Positions 18,322 to 27,345 of a stretch of DNA of 64,000 nt are shown here, in pieces. Each line of letters begins with the position of its first letter. Position 1 is the stretch's first letter. The position numbers were made by a program, and so were the translations under genes. Source of the DNA: Anaerolineae bacterium (lineage in GTDB: Bacteria > Chloroflexota > Anaerolineae > Aggregatilineales > Phototrophicaceae); the NCBI GenBank assembly GCA_022843385.1, contig JALHNT010000003.1, positions 1 to 64,000 on the forward strand, given 5' to 3'. Under the pieces are notes generated by a model. The model saw nothing but the letters and a program-made list of their open reading frames with translations, was not told the origin of the DNA and made no database searches.

Positions 18322-19482
18322 CTACCGCTGCAAGACGACCTGCGCCACCTGGCGTCCGCTGGTGGTCAAGTGCATATGACCATTCTGCCGTTCGATGAGA
18401 CCCTGCTGTGCCGCCTGTTTTACGGCTGTCTGGGCGAAGGTCGCTTTCCATTTCAGTTGATCGGTCAGGTGCGCCATCTCGCTCTCATGTTCCTCGCCGG
18501 CCTGCGTCTCGTGCTGGCTCAGATGCACCAGCAGCATCTCGATGGCAAAGCGCTGCCGACGCCGACTGCGCTCCAGCCGCCGGGCGATCAGGCCGCGTTC
18601 AGGCGCGAATACCAGCGCCGCCAGGAAGAAGACACCGGTCATGGTCGCCATTGCGCCGGCGATATTGACATTGCCGATCAGCCGCGCCGCCCAGTAGCCA
18701 CTCAGCGCCGAGGCCACGCCGATCAGCACGCTCAGGATCAGCATCCGATTGAGCCGGTCGGTCAGCAGATAGGCCGCCGCCGGTGGCGCAATCATCAACG
18801 CGACGACCAGGATCGCGCCGACGTGATCGAATGCGCCGACAACCGTCACCGAGACAACCGTCATCAACCCGTAGTGGATCAGGCTGGGGGCGAAACCGAG
18901 CGCCGCCGCCAACCCGGCATCGAACGTCGCCAGCTTCAGTTCTTTGTAGAACAGGATGATGAAGCCCAGGTTGAGCAGCCCGATCAGCCCCATCACCCAC
19001 ACGCCGCGTGGCAGGTCAAGCCCCAGGATGATCGAACGGTTGAACGGCGCGAAGGCCAGTTCACCCAGCAGCACAACATCCGTATCCAGATGAACGCCGC
19101 TGAAGTCGCGGCTGATGATGATGACGGCGATGCTGAACAGCGCCGGGAATACCAACCCAATCGCCGCGTCAGATTTCACCCGTCCGGTTCGCAGCAGCAG
19201 TTCCGAGAGCGAAACGGTCAGGACGCCACTCAACACCGCGCCGACGAACAGCAGCGGATTGTGCAGATCACCGACCAGCATGAACATGATGACGATGCCG
19301 AACAGCACCGTATGGCTGATGGCGTCGCTCACCAACGACATCCGCCGCAGCACCAGAAACACCCCTGGCAGGGCACAGGCCGCTGCCACCAGCGCGGCGA
19401 CCACTTGAATTTCAATCATCGAAGCATTCATCGTTCCATCACCTATTCCGGCATCCCAACGCGCGGGAGGCCGTCGTATCAC
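18322..19482 (-). CDS. Metal ABC transporter permease (ABC-3 family) with C-terminal winged-helix-like tail
   Basis: FLVLRRMSLVSDAISHTVLFGIV, ALMIAPPAAAYLLTDRL; tail FAIEMLLVHLSQ...LIERQNGHMHLTTSGRQVAQ. Confidence 0.9.
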   Translation of the reverse strand: MIRRPPARWDAGIGDGTMNASMIEIQVVAALVAAACALPGVFLVLRRMSLVSDAISHTVLFGIVIMFMLVGDLHNPLLFVGAVLSGVLTVSLSELLLRTGRVKSDAAIGLVFPALFSIAVIIISRDFSGVHLDTDVVLLGELAFAPFNRSIILGLDLPRGVWVMGLIGLLNLGFIILFYKELKLATFDAGLAAALGFAPSLIHYGLMTVVSVTVVGAFDHVGAILVVALMIAPPAAAYLLTDRLNRMLILSVLIGVASALSGYWAARLIGNVNIAGAMATMTGVFFLAALVFAPERGLIARRLERSRRRQRFAIEMLLVHLSQHETQAGEEHESEMAHLTDQLKWKATFAQTAVKQAAQQGLIERQNGHMHLTTSGRQVAQVVLQR

Positions 19483-19486
19483 ACTT

Positions 19487-20638
19487 TCACCCAGCGGCGT
19501 ATACTGTGTCAGCCTGGGTCGATTGCAGCAGCTTACGCACCTGTTCGACGCCAGTGGGGGTTAAGGCCCATAAGCCAGGGAAGGCTTCCCGCGCCAGTCC
19601 GGTTTCAGCCAGCGCCTTGAGCGCCTGCGGTACATCGCATTGTGGTACTGCCGCCTGCAAACTCTTGAGCGGATGGGCGTGCAGCGGATCGCCATGATGT
19701 TCGCCCATCTCATACAACGCTTCCAGCACCGCCGCTGTTCGCAACTGCCGCCGGTTGCGCCGCTGCCTCATCCAGTCCCACACGATGCCGCGTTCAGCCG
19801 CGAACAACAGCGAGAGCAGGGTGATGACGCTGATGACCAGCACGATCACCGGCCCGGTTGGCAGTCCACGCTCCAGGCTGCTGATGAGTGCGCCGATGAC
19901 CCCGGAAGCCGCGCCAAATCCACCGGAGAGCCCGACCATCAGACCAAAGCGATTCGTCCACTGCCGCGCCGCCACCCCTGGGGCGACGATCATGGCGCTC
20001 ATCAGCACCACGCCGACGGTCTCCAACCCAATGACGACGGCGATGACAATTAGCGCCGTCAGCAGCAGGTCGAGCAGCCGGGCATTGAAGCCGAGGGTGG
20101 CAGCATAGTGCGCGTCGAAACTCAGCAGCTTGAATTCCTTCCAGAAGATGATGACCAGCGCCAGCGCGATCAACCCGACCAGCGCCATCCACACCACTTC
20201 ATCCTGCACCAGCGCTGCCGCCCGTCCAAAGATGAACTTATCCAGACCGGCCTGATTGGCGTTGCCCTGTCGCTGTACCCAGGAGAGCAGGGCTACCCCC
20301 AGGCCGAAGAACACCGCCAGCACGATGCCCATCGCGCTGTCTTCCTTGATGCGTGTCTGCTGGGTGATGGTCAGCATCAACAGCATCCCCAGCCCACACA
20401 TCACTGCCGCGCCGATCATCAGTGGCAGGGGAGCTTTAACGCCGATCACCAGAAAGGCGATCACCACCCCGGGCAGCGCCGCGTGACTCATCACATCGCC
20501 CATCAGACTTTGCTTACGCAGCACGGCGTAGGCGCTCAACACGCCGCTGACCAGTCCGATCACGGCTGCGCCCAGCGCGACGGTGCGGATGGTGTAATCG
20601 GTCAGGAGCAGTTCAAAGATATTCATGGTGATACTCAC
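19487..20638 (-). CDS. Metal ABC transporter permease (ABC-3 family) with C-terminal winged-helix-like tail
   Basis: [36 protein letters not shown]; tail [14 protein letters not shown]...[19 protein letters not shown]. Confidence 0.9.
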   Translation of the reverse strand: MSITMNIFELLLTDYTIRTVALGAAVIGLVSGVLSAYAVLRKQSLMGDVMSHAALPGVVIAFLVIGVKAPLPLMIGAAVMCGLGMLLMLTITQQTRIKEDSAMGIVLAVFFGLGVALLSWVQRQGNANQAGLDKFIFGRAAALVQDEVVWMALVGLIALALVIIFWKEFKLLSFDAHYAATLGFNARLLDLLLTALIVIAVVIGLETVGVVLMSAMIVAPGVAARQWTNRFGLMVGLSGGFGAASGVIGALISSLERGLPTGPVIVLVISVITLLSLLFAAERGIVWDWMRQRRNRRQLRTAAVLEALYEMGEHHGDPLHAHPLKSLQAAVPQCDVPQALKALAETGLAREAFPGLWALTPTGVEQVRKLLQSTQADTVYAAG

Positions 20639-21381
20639 TTATTCAGCAGCAGTTCGACCTTGCCGCCATAGGCACGGCGCAGGTTGTCCGGGGTGAAGAC
20701 CGCCTCGACCGGCCCGGACGCGATGGCGCGCACGTTGAGCAGCAGCACCCGGTCAAAATACTCCGGCACAGTTTGCAGATCGTGATGAACCACGACTACC
20801 GTCTTGTTGGCTTTCTTGAGTGACCTCAGGACATCGACGATGGTTTTCTCCGTCGTCGCGTCCACACCCTGGAACGGCTCGTCCATGAGATAAATCTGGG
20901 CTTGCTGCGCCAGCGCCCGCGCCAGGAAGACGCGCTGCTGCTGACCGCCGGAAAGCTGGCTGATCTGGCGGTTGGCATAATCTTCCATGCCAACGGACTT
21001 CAGCGCATCCAGCGCGATCGCACGATCAGCGGCGCTGGGGCGGCGCACCCAGCCCAGCGCCCCGTAACGCCCCATCAGCACCACATCCAGCGCATTGGTC
21101 GGGAAGTCCCAGTCAACGCTGCCGCGCTGTGGCACATAGGCCACCTTCTGTCGCTGCTGACGGTACGGCTTGCCATAGATCAACACCTGCCCGGCAGAGG
21201 ACTCGATCAGCCCCAGGATGGCCTTGATGAGGGTCGATTTGCCGGCACCGTTGGGGCCAACAATCGCCATCAGCGTTCCTTCCGGTACTTCCAGATCAAC
21301 ATCCCACAGCACCGGCGCTTCACGGTAAGCTACCGTCAGGTCTTCAACCATGATCGGGTAGCGGTCATGATGCTCGGTCAT
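20635..21381 (-). CDS. Metal ABC transporter ATP-binding protein
   Basis: Walker [26 protein letters not shown] signature; Walker B IYLMDEP. Confidence 0.95.
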   Translation of the reverse strand: MTEHHDRYPIMVEDLTVAYREAPVLWDVDLEVPEGTLMAIVGPNGAGKSTLIKAILGLIESSAGQVLIYGKPYRQQRQKVAYVPQRGSVDWDFPTNALDVVLMGRYGALGWVRRPSAADRAIALDALKSVGMEDYANRQISQLSGGQQQRVFLARALAQQAQIYLMDEPFQGVDATTEKTIVDVLRSLKKANKTVVVVHHDLQTVPEYFDRVLLLNVRAIASGPVEAVFTPDNLRRAYGGKVELLLNK

Positions 21382-21382
21382 G

Positions 21383-22360
21383 TTATTGTCCTTGTTGTGG
21401 CGTGGGATTCAGGGCAGCCACAATGGTGTCAACATTATGGCGGATCATGCCGGCGTAAGTGCCGTCCTGGGTATCCGGCTGCCCCATTGCATCCGAGTAC
21501 AACGCCCCGCCGTTGGCGACGGTCACACCCTGAGCCGCTGCTCCAGCGATGATGGCGTCCATCACATCCGGCGGCACACTGGTCTCGACGAAGATCGCCG
21601 GCACTTTGCGGTCGATGATGAGCTGAATGGTGCGGCGAATGTCTTCCACTCCAGCTTCGGCAGCCGTGGTGATGCCCTGCGGGGCGAACACTTCAATGTT
21701 ATAGGCCCGTCCAAAGTAAGCGAAAGCGTCATGCGCGGTGATGAGAATGCGCTGCTCCTCTGGAATAGTGGCAATGGTTTCCAGCGCCATGTTGTGTACA
21801 TCGTTCAGGCTCTGGCGATAGGCATCAGCCGCCAGGCTATACCGCCCGCTGCTATCTGGATCGAGTTTCGTCAGTTCGTCGCGCACGATAGTCACCAGTT
21901 GCGCCCACAGGCTGACATCCATCCAGATGTGCGGGTCTGGCGCATCGTAGCCTTCATGTTTCTTGATGAGTTCCGGTGGCAGCCGATCTCCCAGCGCGAT
22001 GACTGGCTTGCTCTGGCCGATCTGTTGGAAGATTTCGCTCAGGCGCGCTTCCAGATTTAAGCCGTTGTAAAAGATGATCTGGGCATTGCTGATCGTCTGC
22101 ACATCATTCTCGCTGGCGGTGTACAGGTGCGGGTCAACCCCTGGCCCCATCAGTTGGGTGACATTCACGCGGGTGCCGCCAATGCTCTTGACCATATCGG
22201 CGATCATCCCAGTTGTGACGACGACATTGATGGCTGGGCGCGCGTCTTCGGTTGGGATGATGATCTGTGCTGCTTCCGGGGTGGGCGTAGCTGCCGGTGT
22301 TCCCGCGCAAGCTGCCAGCAACAGGGCAAGGATGAGCAGTAGTCCGTAACGAATGGGCAT
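21383..22360 (-). CDS. Metal ABC transporter substrate-binding lipoprotein (Zn/Mn cluster A-I)
   Basis: Lipobox [57 protein letters not shown]. Confidence 0.95.
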   Translation of the reverse strand: MPIRYGLLLILALLLAACAGTPAATPTPEAAQIIIPTEDARPAINVVVTTGMIADMVKSIGGTRVNVTQLMGPGVDPHLYTASENDVQTISNAQIIFYNGLNLEARLSEIFQQIGQSKPVIALGDRLPPELIKKHEGYDAPDPHIWMDVSLWAQLVTIVRDELTKLDPDSSGRYSLAADAYRQSLNDVHNMALETIATIPEEQRILITAHDAFAYFGRAYNIEVFAPQGITTAAEAGVEDIRRTIQLIIDRKVPAIFVETSVPPDVMDAIIAGAAAQGVTVANGGALYSDAMGQPDTQDGTYAGMIRHNVDTIVAALNPTPQQGQ

Positions 22361-22440
22361 GGTGTTGGATCTCCTTGATTATACGTGATGACGATTGTTT
22401 AATGGATTTAATCCAACCTTTAATCGCATCACATATCGTT

Positions 22441-22456
22441 TTTAGTCATGTCTAAA
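22441..22456. promoter_or_regulatory. Candidate metalloregulator operator (TTTAGTCATGTCTAAA)
   Basis: Near-perfect 16-bp palindrome immediately downstream of the -10 of the metal ABC operon promoter. Confidence 0.6.
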
Positions 22457-22484
22457 TAGTAGGGATGAAAGTGTATTTTGTCAA
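22456..22484 (-). promoter_or_regulatory. Promoter of metal ABC operon
   Basis: Minus strand TTGACA (22484-22479), 17 bp spacer, TACTAT (22461-22456). Confidence 0.7.
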
Positions 22485-22546
22485 GGCAGGTGCGGGCATA
22501 AATGGACTGAATTGGCTCGGACTAAAGACAGATTTTCGAAGCTTAG

Positions 22547-24718
22547 TCAGCGGATCCAGATCGCGCCTTCACCGCCACCGTTGGTCAACTGAACCACATC
22601 GCTGCCATCCGGACTCATCATGAAGACTTCCTGCTGCTCGCTGAAGGGGGACACCGCGTTGAAGGTGATCCAGCGACCATCCGGGCTGAACTGTGGATTC
22701 TGCTCCCAGGCCAGACCATCGTAGAGGATACGTATATCGCTGCCGTCGTGGCTCATGATGGCGAGCGCCGCCCGACCATTGGCTTCCTGATCGCCATTAA
22801 GACTGGTGCTGTAGATGATCTGGTCGCCATCCGGGCTGTAAGTCGGCAACCAGTCACGCGCCTGATTATTGGTCAGGCGGGTCACCTCGCCTGTCTCGAA
22901 GCTGAACTCAGCGATCTCGTGGGTATCCTGATCGTCGGCCTTGCCGGTGGTGAATACCAGGTATTGTCCATCGGGACTGTAGCGTGGCTCGGTGTTCAAT
23001 TGCCCATTGTTCACCAATTCTTCCAGGCCGCTGCCATCGGGACGGATGCGATACAGCCGCATGTTACGGTTCTCATCGGTATCGCTTGAGAAGGCGATCC
23101 ACTCTCCATCGGGACTCCAACTGGGCGAACGATCCAGCACTCCATTGTTGGTCAACTGACGGAGATCACCTGTCACCAGATTGAGGATATACAGGTCAAA
23201 ATCGCCATCCCGGTTGGACTGAAACACCAGCGATTGTCCATCGGGTGCGACGCTGAGATAGGTATCATTACCGCCGTCGCTGGTCAACTGAGTTTGGTTG
23301 CCCGTCGCCATATCCATGCGGTACAGATCATAATTGTTGTTGCGCCGGGCAAAGAAAATCATCACCCCGCCGATGTCCTGGGCGATGGGGTTGACTGCCT
23401 CGGCCTCACGCACCCCGACCGGTATCAGGGTTGGCGTCGTCGCCAGCGTTGGCAGGACACTCCCATTCGGCACCAGCGTAGCGCGCCCGGCTTCGCTGGT
23501 CGGGTCAAGCGTCGGGATGACATTCTGAGAATCGTTCACCGGCGCGGTCGGATTGTTCTCGATGGCGGTCGGCTGAATCGACACACCAGCACCGCCCGAC
23601 GTCAGAAAATTGACCACGATCACCACGATCACTACCAGCACCGCCAATAATCCGCAGCCGATCACACCGCCGATAGCCGCGCTCAGCCAGATGTTGTTGC
23701 TCTTCTGTTTGCGCCGCCGCACATAACCACCGAGGTAATTGGTGCTGACTGGTGCCGGGGTCATCGGCGCGGCCTGGGGTACGTTGTAGACGGGCTGTGG
23801 TTGCACCACAGGCTGCGGTTGTGACATCACCGGCTGAGTATTCTGCCGCAGTTGCGCATTGGGCTGGGTATCATGCAGTGTCGAAAGCGGGCGGTTGAGC
23901 GCTTTCTTCAGTCCATCGCTCAGGGCCACTGCCGTCTGAAAGCGTTCCTCTGGCTTCTTGCGCAGCGCCTTCAGGATCATCTCTTCCACGCTCAACGACA
24001 GGTTGGGGTTGAACAACCGGGGTTGCGGTGGGGGAGTCGTCACCTGCATCACGGCGATGCCATAGGGGGTATCGGCATGGAAAGGACGCTTGCCGGTCAG
24101 CATCTCGTACAGCATCACGCCCAGCCCATAGATGTCGCTGCGTCCATCCAGCGTCAGACCCTGCGCCTGCTCTGGACTCATGTAGCTCGGCGTTCCGACC
24201 ACGCCCTGGGTGGTGATGCCGCTGGTCGCCTGTTCCCCCAGCACGCGGGCGATACCAAAATCGGTCAGGTAAGCGCCGCCGTCGTCATCCAGCAGCACAT
24301 TACTCGGCTTCAGATCGCGGTGCAGCACATTCTTGCTGTGGGCAAAGTCCAGCGCCGGGGCGATTTGCTCGATGATGTTGAGCGCGACTTCCGGCTCAAG
24401 CGCCCCCTTTGCCAGCAGATCATCTATTGAGCCGCCGTTCATCAGCCGCATCACAATGTAGGGGCGCCCGTTGTACTGTCCATAATCATGCACCGGCACG
24501 ATATTGCGATGTTCCAGTTTGGAGACGATGGCGACTTCCTGATTGAAGCGCTGGAGGTAGGTATCGTCGTTGATATACTGCTCCGGCAAAACCTTGACGG
24601 CCACCGAACGATTCATCGAGACCTGATGAGCGCGGTAGACGGTTGCCATCCCGCCTTTGCCCACCACTTCCTCAATCGCATAGCCGTTTATCGTCTTGCC
24701 GATCAGATCATCCGCCAT
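22547..24718 (-). CDS. PknB-type Ser/Thr protein kinase with TM segment and C-terminal TolB-like beta-propeller
   Basis: VVGKGGMATVYRAH, VLHRDLKPSNVLLDDDGGAYLTDFGIAR; repeated SPDGQ/W propeller blades. Confidence 0.93.
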   Translation of the reverse strand: MADDLIGKTINGYAIEEVVGKGGMATVYRAHQVSMNRSVAVKVLPEQYINDDTYLQRFNQEVAIVSKLEHRNIVPVHDYGQYNGRPYIVMRLMNGGSIDDLLAKGALEPEVALNIIEQIAPALDFAHSKNVLHRDLKPSNVLLDDDGGAYLTDFGIARVLGEQATSGITTQGVVGTPSYMSPEQAQGLTLDGRSDIYGLGVMLYEMLTGKRPFHADTPYGIAVMQVTTPPPQPRLFNPNLSLSVEEMILKALRKKPEERFQTAVALSDGLKKALNRPLSTLHDTQPNAQLRQNTQPVMSQPQPVVQPQPVYNVPQAAPMTPAPVSTNYLGGYVRRRKQKSNNIWLSAAIGGVIGCGLLAVLVVIVVIVVNFLTSGGAGVSIQPTAIENNPTAPVNDSQNVIPTLDPTSEAGRATLVPNGSVLPTLATTPTLIPVGVREAEAVNPIAQDIGGVMIFFARRNNNYDLYRMDMATGNQTQLTSDGGNDTYLSVAPDGQSLVFQSNRDGDFDLYILNLVTGDLRQLTNNGVLDRSPSWSPDGEWIAFSSDTDENRNMRLYRIRPDGSGLEELVNNGQLNTEPRYSPDGQYLVFTTGKADDQDTHEIAEFSFETGEVTRLTNNQARDWLPTYSPDGDQIIYSTSLNGDQEANGRAALAIMSHDGSDIRILYDGLAWEQNPQFSPDGRWITFNAVSPFSEQQEVFMMSPDGSDVVQLTNGGGEGAIWIR

Positions 24719-24836
24719 AAGGGTTCCTTGTGGAAGCCGGATTATTCGTTCATTATACGGCATGGTCAGGGCTGAAAACAAACCGTGAATCGGTTATGAT
24801 CGAGGCATCGTCTCATGATGCCGCTGGATCGCTCCC

Positions 24837-24976
24837 ATGACTCGCATCGCACCTGACAACCTCATCCATCTGCGCGAAGTCGCCCGCACCCAGCGCGGCT
24901 GGATTTATCGATCACCTCAGTGCCATTTGAGTAGCAACCGGACCACAAATCTCTATACTTGGCACATCGCATAACA
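24837..24976 (+). pseudogene. 5' remnant of a WD40 protein gene
   Basis: MTRIAPDNLIHLREVARTQRGWI duplicates LREVARTQRGWI at the start of the 25717 WD40 ORF (about 38 of 39 nt identical), then diverges and stops. Confidence 0.6.
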
Positions 24977-25013
24977 TCTATAATCTGGGTATCAGAAGTC
25001 GTCTAGCGAGGGA

Positions 25014-25484
25014 GTGAACCTCACAATGCACATCATTAAAGGCTGGATGGACCCGGATACCCGTTCTATCGTCTATGTTCGGTATCTGCCCGGCTGGACA
25101 TGGGAGGACCATCACCAATCAGTCAAAGCACTAGCTGACAGTGATACTCCTGTGTCGCCTCCCGTGCAGTCTCCACCCTTTACATATACCATCGTTGATT
25201 GGCGTGGCACACGCCTGCCTTTGAAGGGATCAATTTCTGCCCAATACCGCAAGCTGCCGGACAATGTACTGGTGGTCATCGTTCTGACTGATTCCTTCGC
25301 TCATAGTATGGTGCATATTGGGATTAAGATGCGTAACGATAACCAGTTTGTCACCTGCCGCAGCATTGAAGAAGCTGAGAAGATCATCAACCGTCATCGG
25401 GCTGAACGTAGTTTGCCTACCCTCGAGCTGGTCAACTGGGTCAATACCTTCGCCACTTCTATGGCTCTTTCACCAGACCCTTAG
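25014..25484 (+). CDS. Hypothetical protein
   Basis: 156-aa ORF located between the WD40 remnant and the intact WD40 gene. Confidence 0.6.
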   Translation: MNLTMHIIKGWMDPDTRSIVYVRYLPGWTWEDHHQSVKALADSDTPVSPPVQSPPFTYTIVDWRGTRLPLKGSISAQYRKLPDNVLVVIVLTDSFAHSMVHIGIKMRNDNQFVTCRSIEEAEKIINRHRAERSLPTLELVNWVNTFATSMALSPDP

Positions 25485-25643
25485 TACGCTTTTTGAGTGT
25501 GGTTTCAAATGCTTCCCGCTTGCATCAGGTGTTAGGCAGTACTGGGCTCACATCACCCTACCCCTGACAATGACCAGCGCCGTCCTTGTTGAAAGCAAGG
25601 TTCTGTCTTTGCGTTCCAACTGGATGAGTGAATGGTAATGATC

Positions 25644-25675
25644 GCTCTCGCATCAGGCAAAGTGAGAGCATTTTT
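25644..25675 (+). terminator. Rho-independent terminator
   Basis: GCTCTC-N14-GAGAGC-ATTTTT. Confidence 0.6.
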
Positions 25676-25716
25676 GCTACACTGGCGCAGCCGGTCATTA
25701 TGAGGAAGCTGTCGAA

Positions 25717-26610
25717 TTGCTCAGCCAACATAACATTACTCATCTGCGCGAAGTCGCCCGCACCCAGCGCGGTTGGATCAAGGCGCTACTCTGGTCGCCC
25801 AATGGTCGCTCGGTGGCGATTGCCAGCGCCGACGGGATCACCTTTCACGATGCCCAAACGCTCAAACTGATTGCACCCCTCAAAGGTCATGATGCGCCGG
25901 TCAAAGCCATCGCTGTTGATCGAAGCGGTTCAATCCTCGCCTCGGCCAGCGCCGACACCACTGCCCGTCTCTGGCGTTTGCAGCAGGGTGGGGCGCAGAC
26001 CCTCCTGACCGGACATGCCGACTCGGTGGATGCAGTGGCGCTCTCGCCGGATGTTGCCCTGGTCGCTACTGGCAGCGCCGACAAAACGGTTCGGATTTGG
26101 GATGTCGCCAGCGGTCAGCAGCGGATGGTATTGACCGACCACACCGATGAGGTGACGAGTCTGGTATTTCTCTCCAACAGCCAGTTCGCCAGCGGCAGTT
26201 GGGATCGCACGGTGCGCATCTGGGACATCGAGTCCGGGGGCTGCCAGCACACGCTGCTGCATCAGGATTGGGTGCGGCATCTCACGCTCAGCCCGGATGG
26301 TCAAACCCTGGCCTCGTCCAGCCGTGATGCCACGGTGCGCCTGTGGGATGTGGAAACAGGGACAGAGAAGCTCCGCCTGACCGCCCACGCCAACGGAGCC
26401 GACTGTGCCGCCTTCAGCCCGGATGGTCAGCTGCTGGCGACTTCGGGCCGCAACAACGCCATCACGTTCTGGTCGCTGCCGACAGGTCAACCGCTGCATG
26501 TCATCCGCGACCACGACAAACCTGTCCTGACGCTGGCCTTCAGCCCGGATGGGACGCGCCTGGCGACGGGGAGCGGCGACAATACGGTGCGGATGTGGGG
26601 CGTGGACTGA
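25717..26610 (+). CDS. WD40 repeat protein
   Basis: Six or more WD blades: GSADKTVRIWDVASG, GSWDRTVRIWDIESG, SSRDATVRLWDVETG. Confidence 0.93.
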   Translation: MLSQHNITHLREVARTQRGWIKALLWSPNGRSVAIASADGITFHDAQTLKLIAPLKGHDAPVKAIAVDRSGSILASASADTTARLWRLQQGGAQTLLTGHADSVDAVALSPDVALVATGSADKTVRIWDVASGQQRMVLTDHTDEVTSLVFLSNSQFASGSWDRTVRIWDIESGGCQHTLLHQDWVRHLTLSPDGQTLASSSRDATVRLWDVETGTEKLRLTAHANGADCAAFSPDGQLLATSGRNNAITFWSLPTGQPLHVIRDHDKPVLTLAFSPDGTRLATGSGDNTVRMWGVD

Positions 26611-26737
26611 AGGGAATTAACCCCCGATGCGTAAAATCAGCGATTGCGAGATGGCTCCGTCATAGAGACGACAAACCTTAACTTGAAAAAGAACTAAAGT
26701 TCTATTATAATCGACTTGAATCAAAACGGGATGATCC

Positions 26738-27256
26738 ATGACCACCTATGCTCTGACTGTTTTGCGGGGACAATTCCAGTTTGCCCAGGAGTGGCTCACC
26801 AGTACGATGGAGGAGGTAACACCCGAAGTCGCTGCCTGGCTGCCACCCGGGCTGGCGACGCCCATCAGCGCCCAGTATGCTCACACGCTCACCAGCGCCG
26901 ATCTGCTGGTGCTGGTTGCCGCTGCGGGGAGCGAACCGCTGATGGCATCAAGCTATGCCGGTCGTACGGGTTTCTCCCTTGCCCCAGAAGGCGAATGGTA
27001 CGAATGGGGGCGCAGCCTTGAGATCGATCTGGAGGCGGCTCACGCCTATGGTCGCGCGGTCTTTCAGGCCATCGATGATTATCTGGCAACCCTGACCGAT
27101 GAGGCGTTGTTCGAAACGGTTGATGGTCGTGAGTACGGGCTGGACATCATTCCCCGCTGGGATGTCCTCAGCCTGGCGCTGCTCGATCTCCATGTCCATT
27201 CCGGCGAGATCGCTGCCCTCAAAGGCTTGCAGGGATTGCGTGGCTACCCGTTGTAG
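26738..27256 (+). CDS. DinB-like family protein
   Basis: Helical-bundle pattern with AYGRAVFQAIDDYLATLTDEAL and LDLHVHSGEIAALKGLQG. Confidence 0.65.
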   Translation: MTTYALTVLRGQFQFAQEWLTSTMEEVTPEVAAWLPPGLATPISAQYAHTLTSADLLVLVAAAGSEPLMASSYAGRTGFSLAPEGEWYEWGRSLEIDLEAAHAYGRAVFQAIDDYLATLTDEALFETVDGREYGLDIIPRWDVLSLALLDLHVHSGEIAALKGLQGLRGYPL

Positions 27257-27290
27257 GGCTATGCCGGCTGTCACGTGAGACCGTAACAAA

Positions 27291-27332
27291 CAGGCCATCA
27301 CGCTGGTCTTCAGCCCAGAAGGGACGCACCCT
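27291..27332 (+). pseudogene. WD40 3' remnant
   Basis: acaaacaggccatcacgctggtcttcagcccagaagggacgcacc resembles 26515-26560 of the WD40 gene (acaaacctgtcctgacgctggccttcagcccggatgggacgcgcc). Confidence 0.5.
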
Positions 27333-27345
27333 AAAGGGCTGTGAG

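Noticed and set aside
18307-19620. 437-aa plus-strand ORF opposite the metal permease
   Set aside because: Gln/His/Arg-rich antisense translation of a membrane protein gene.
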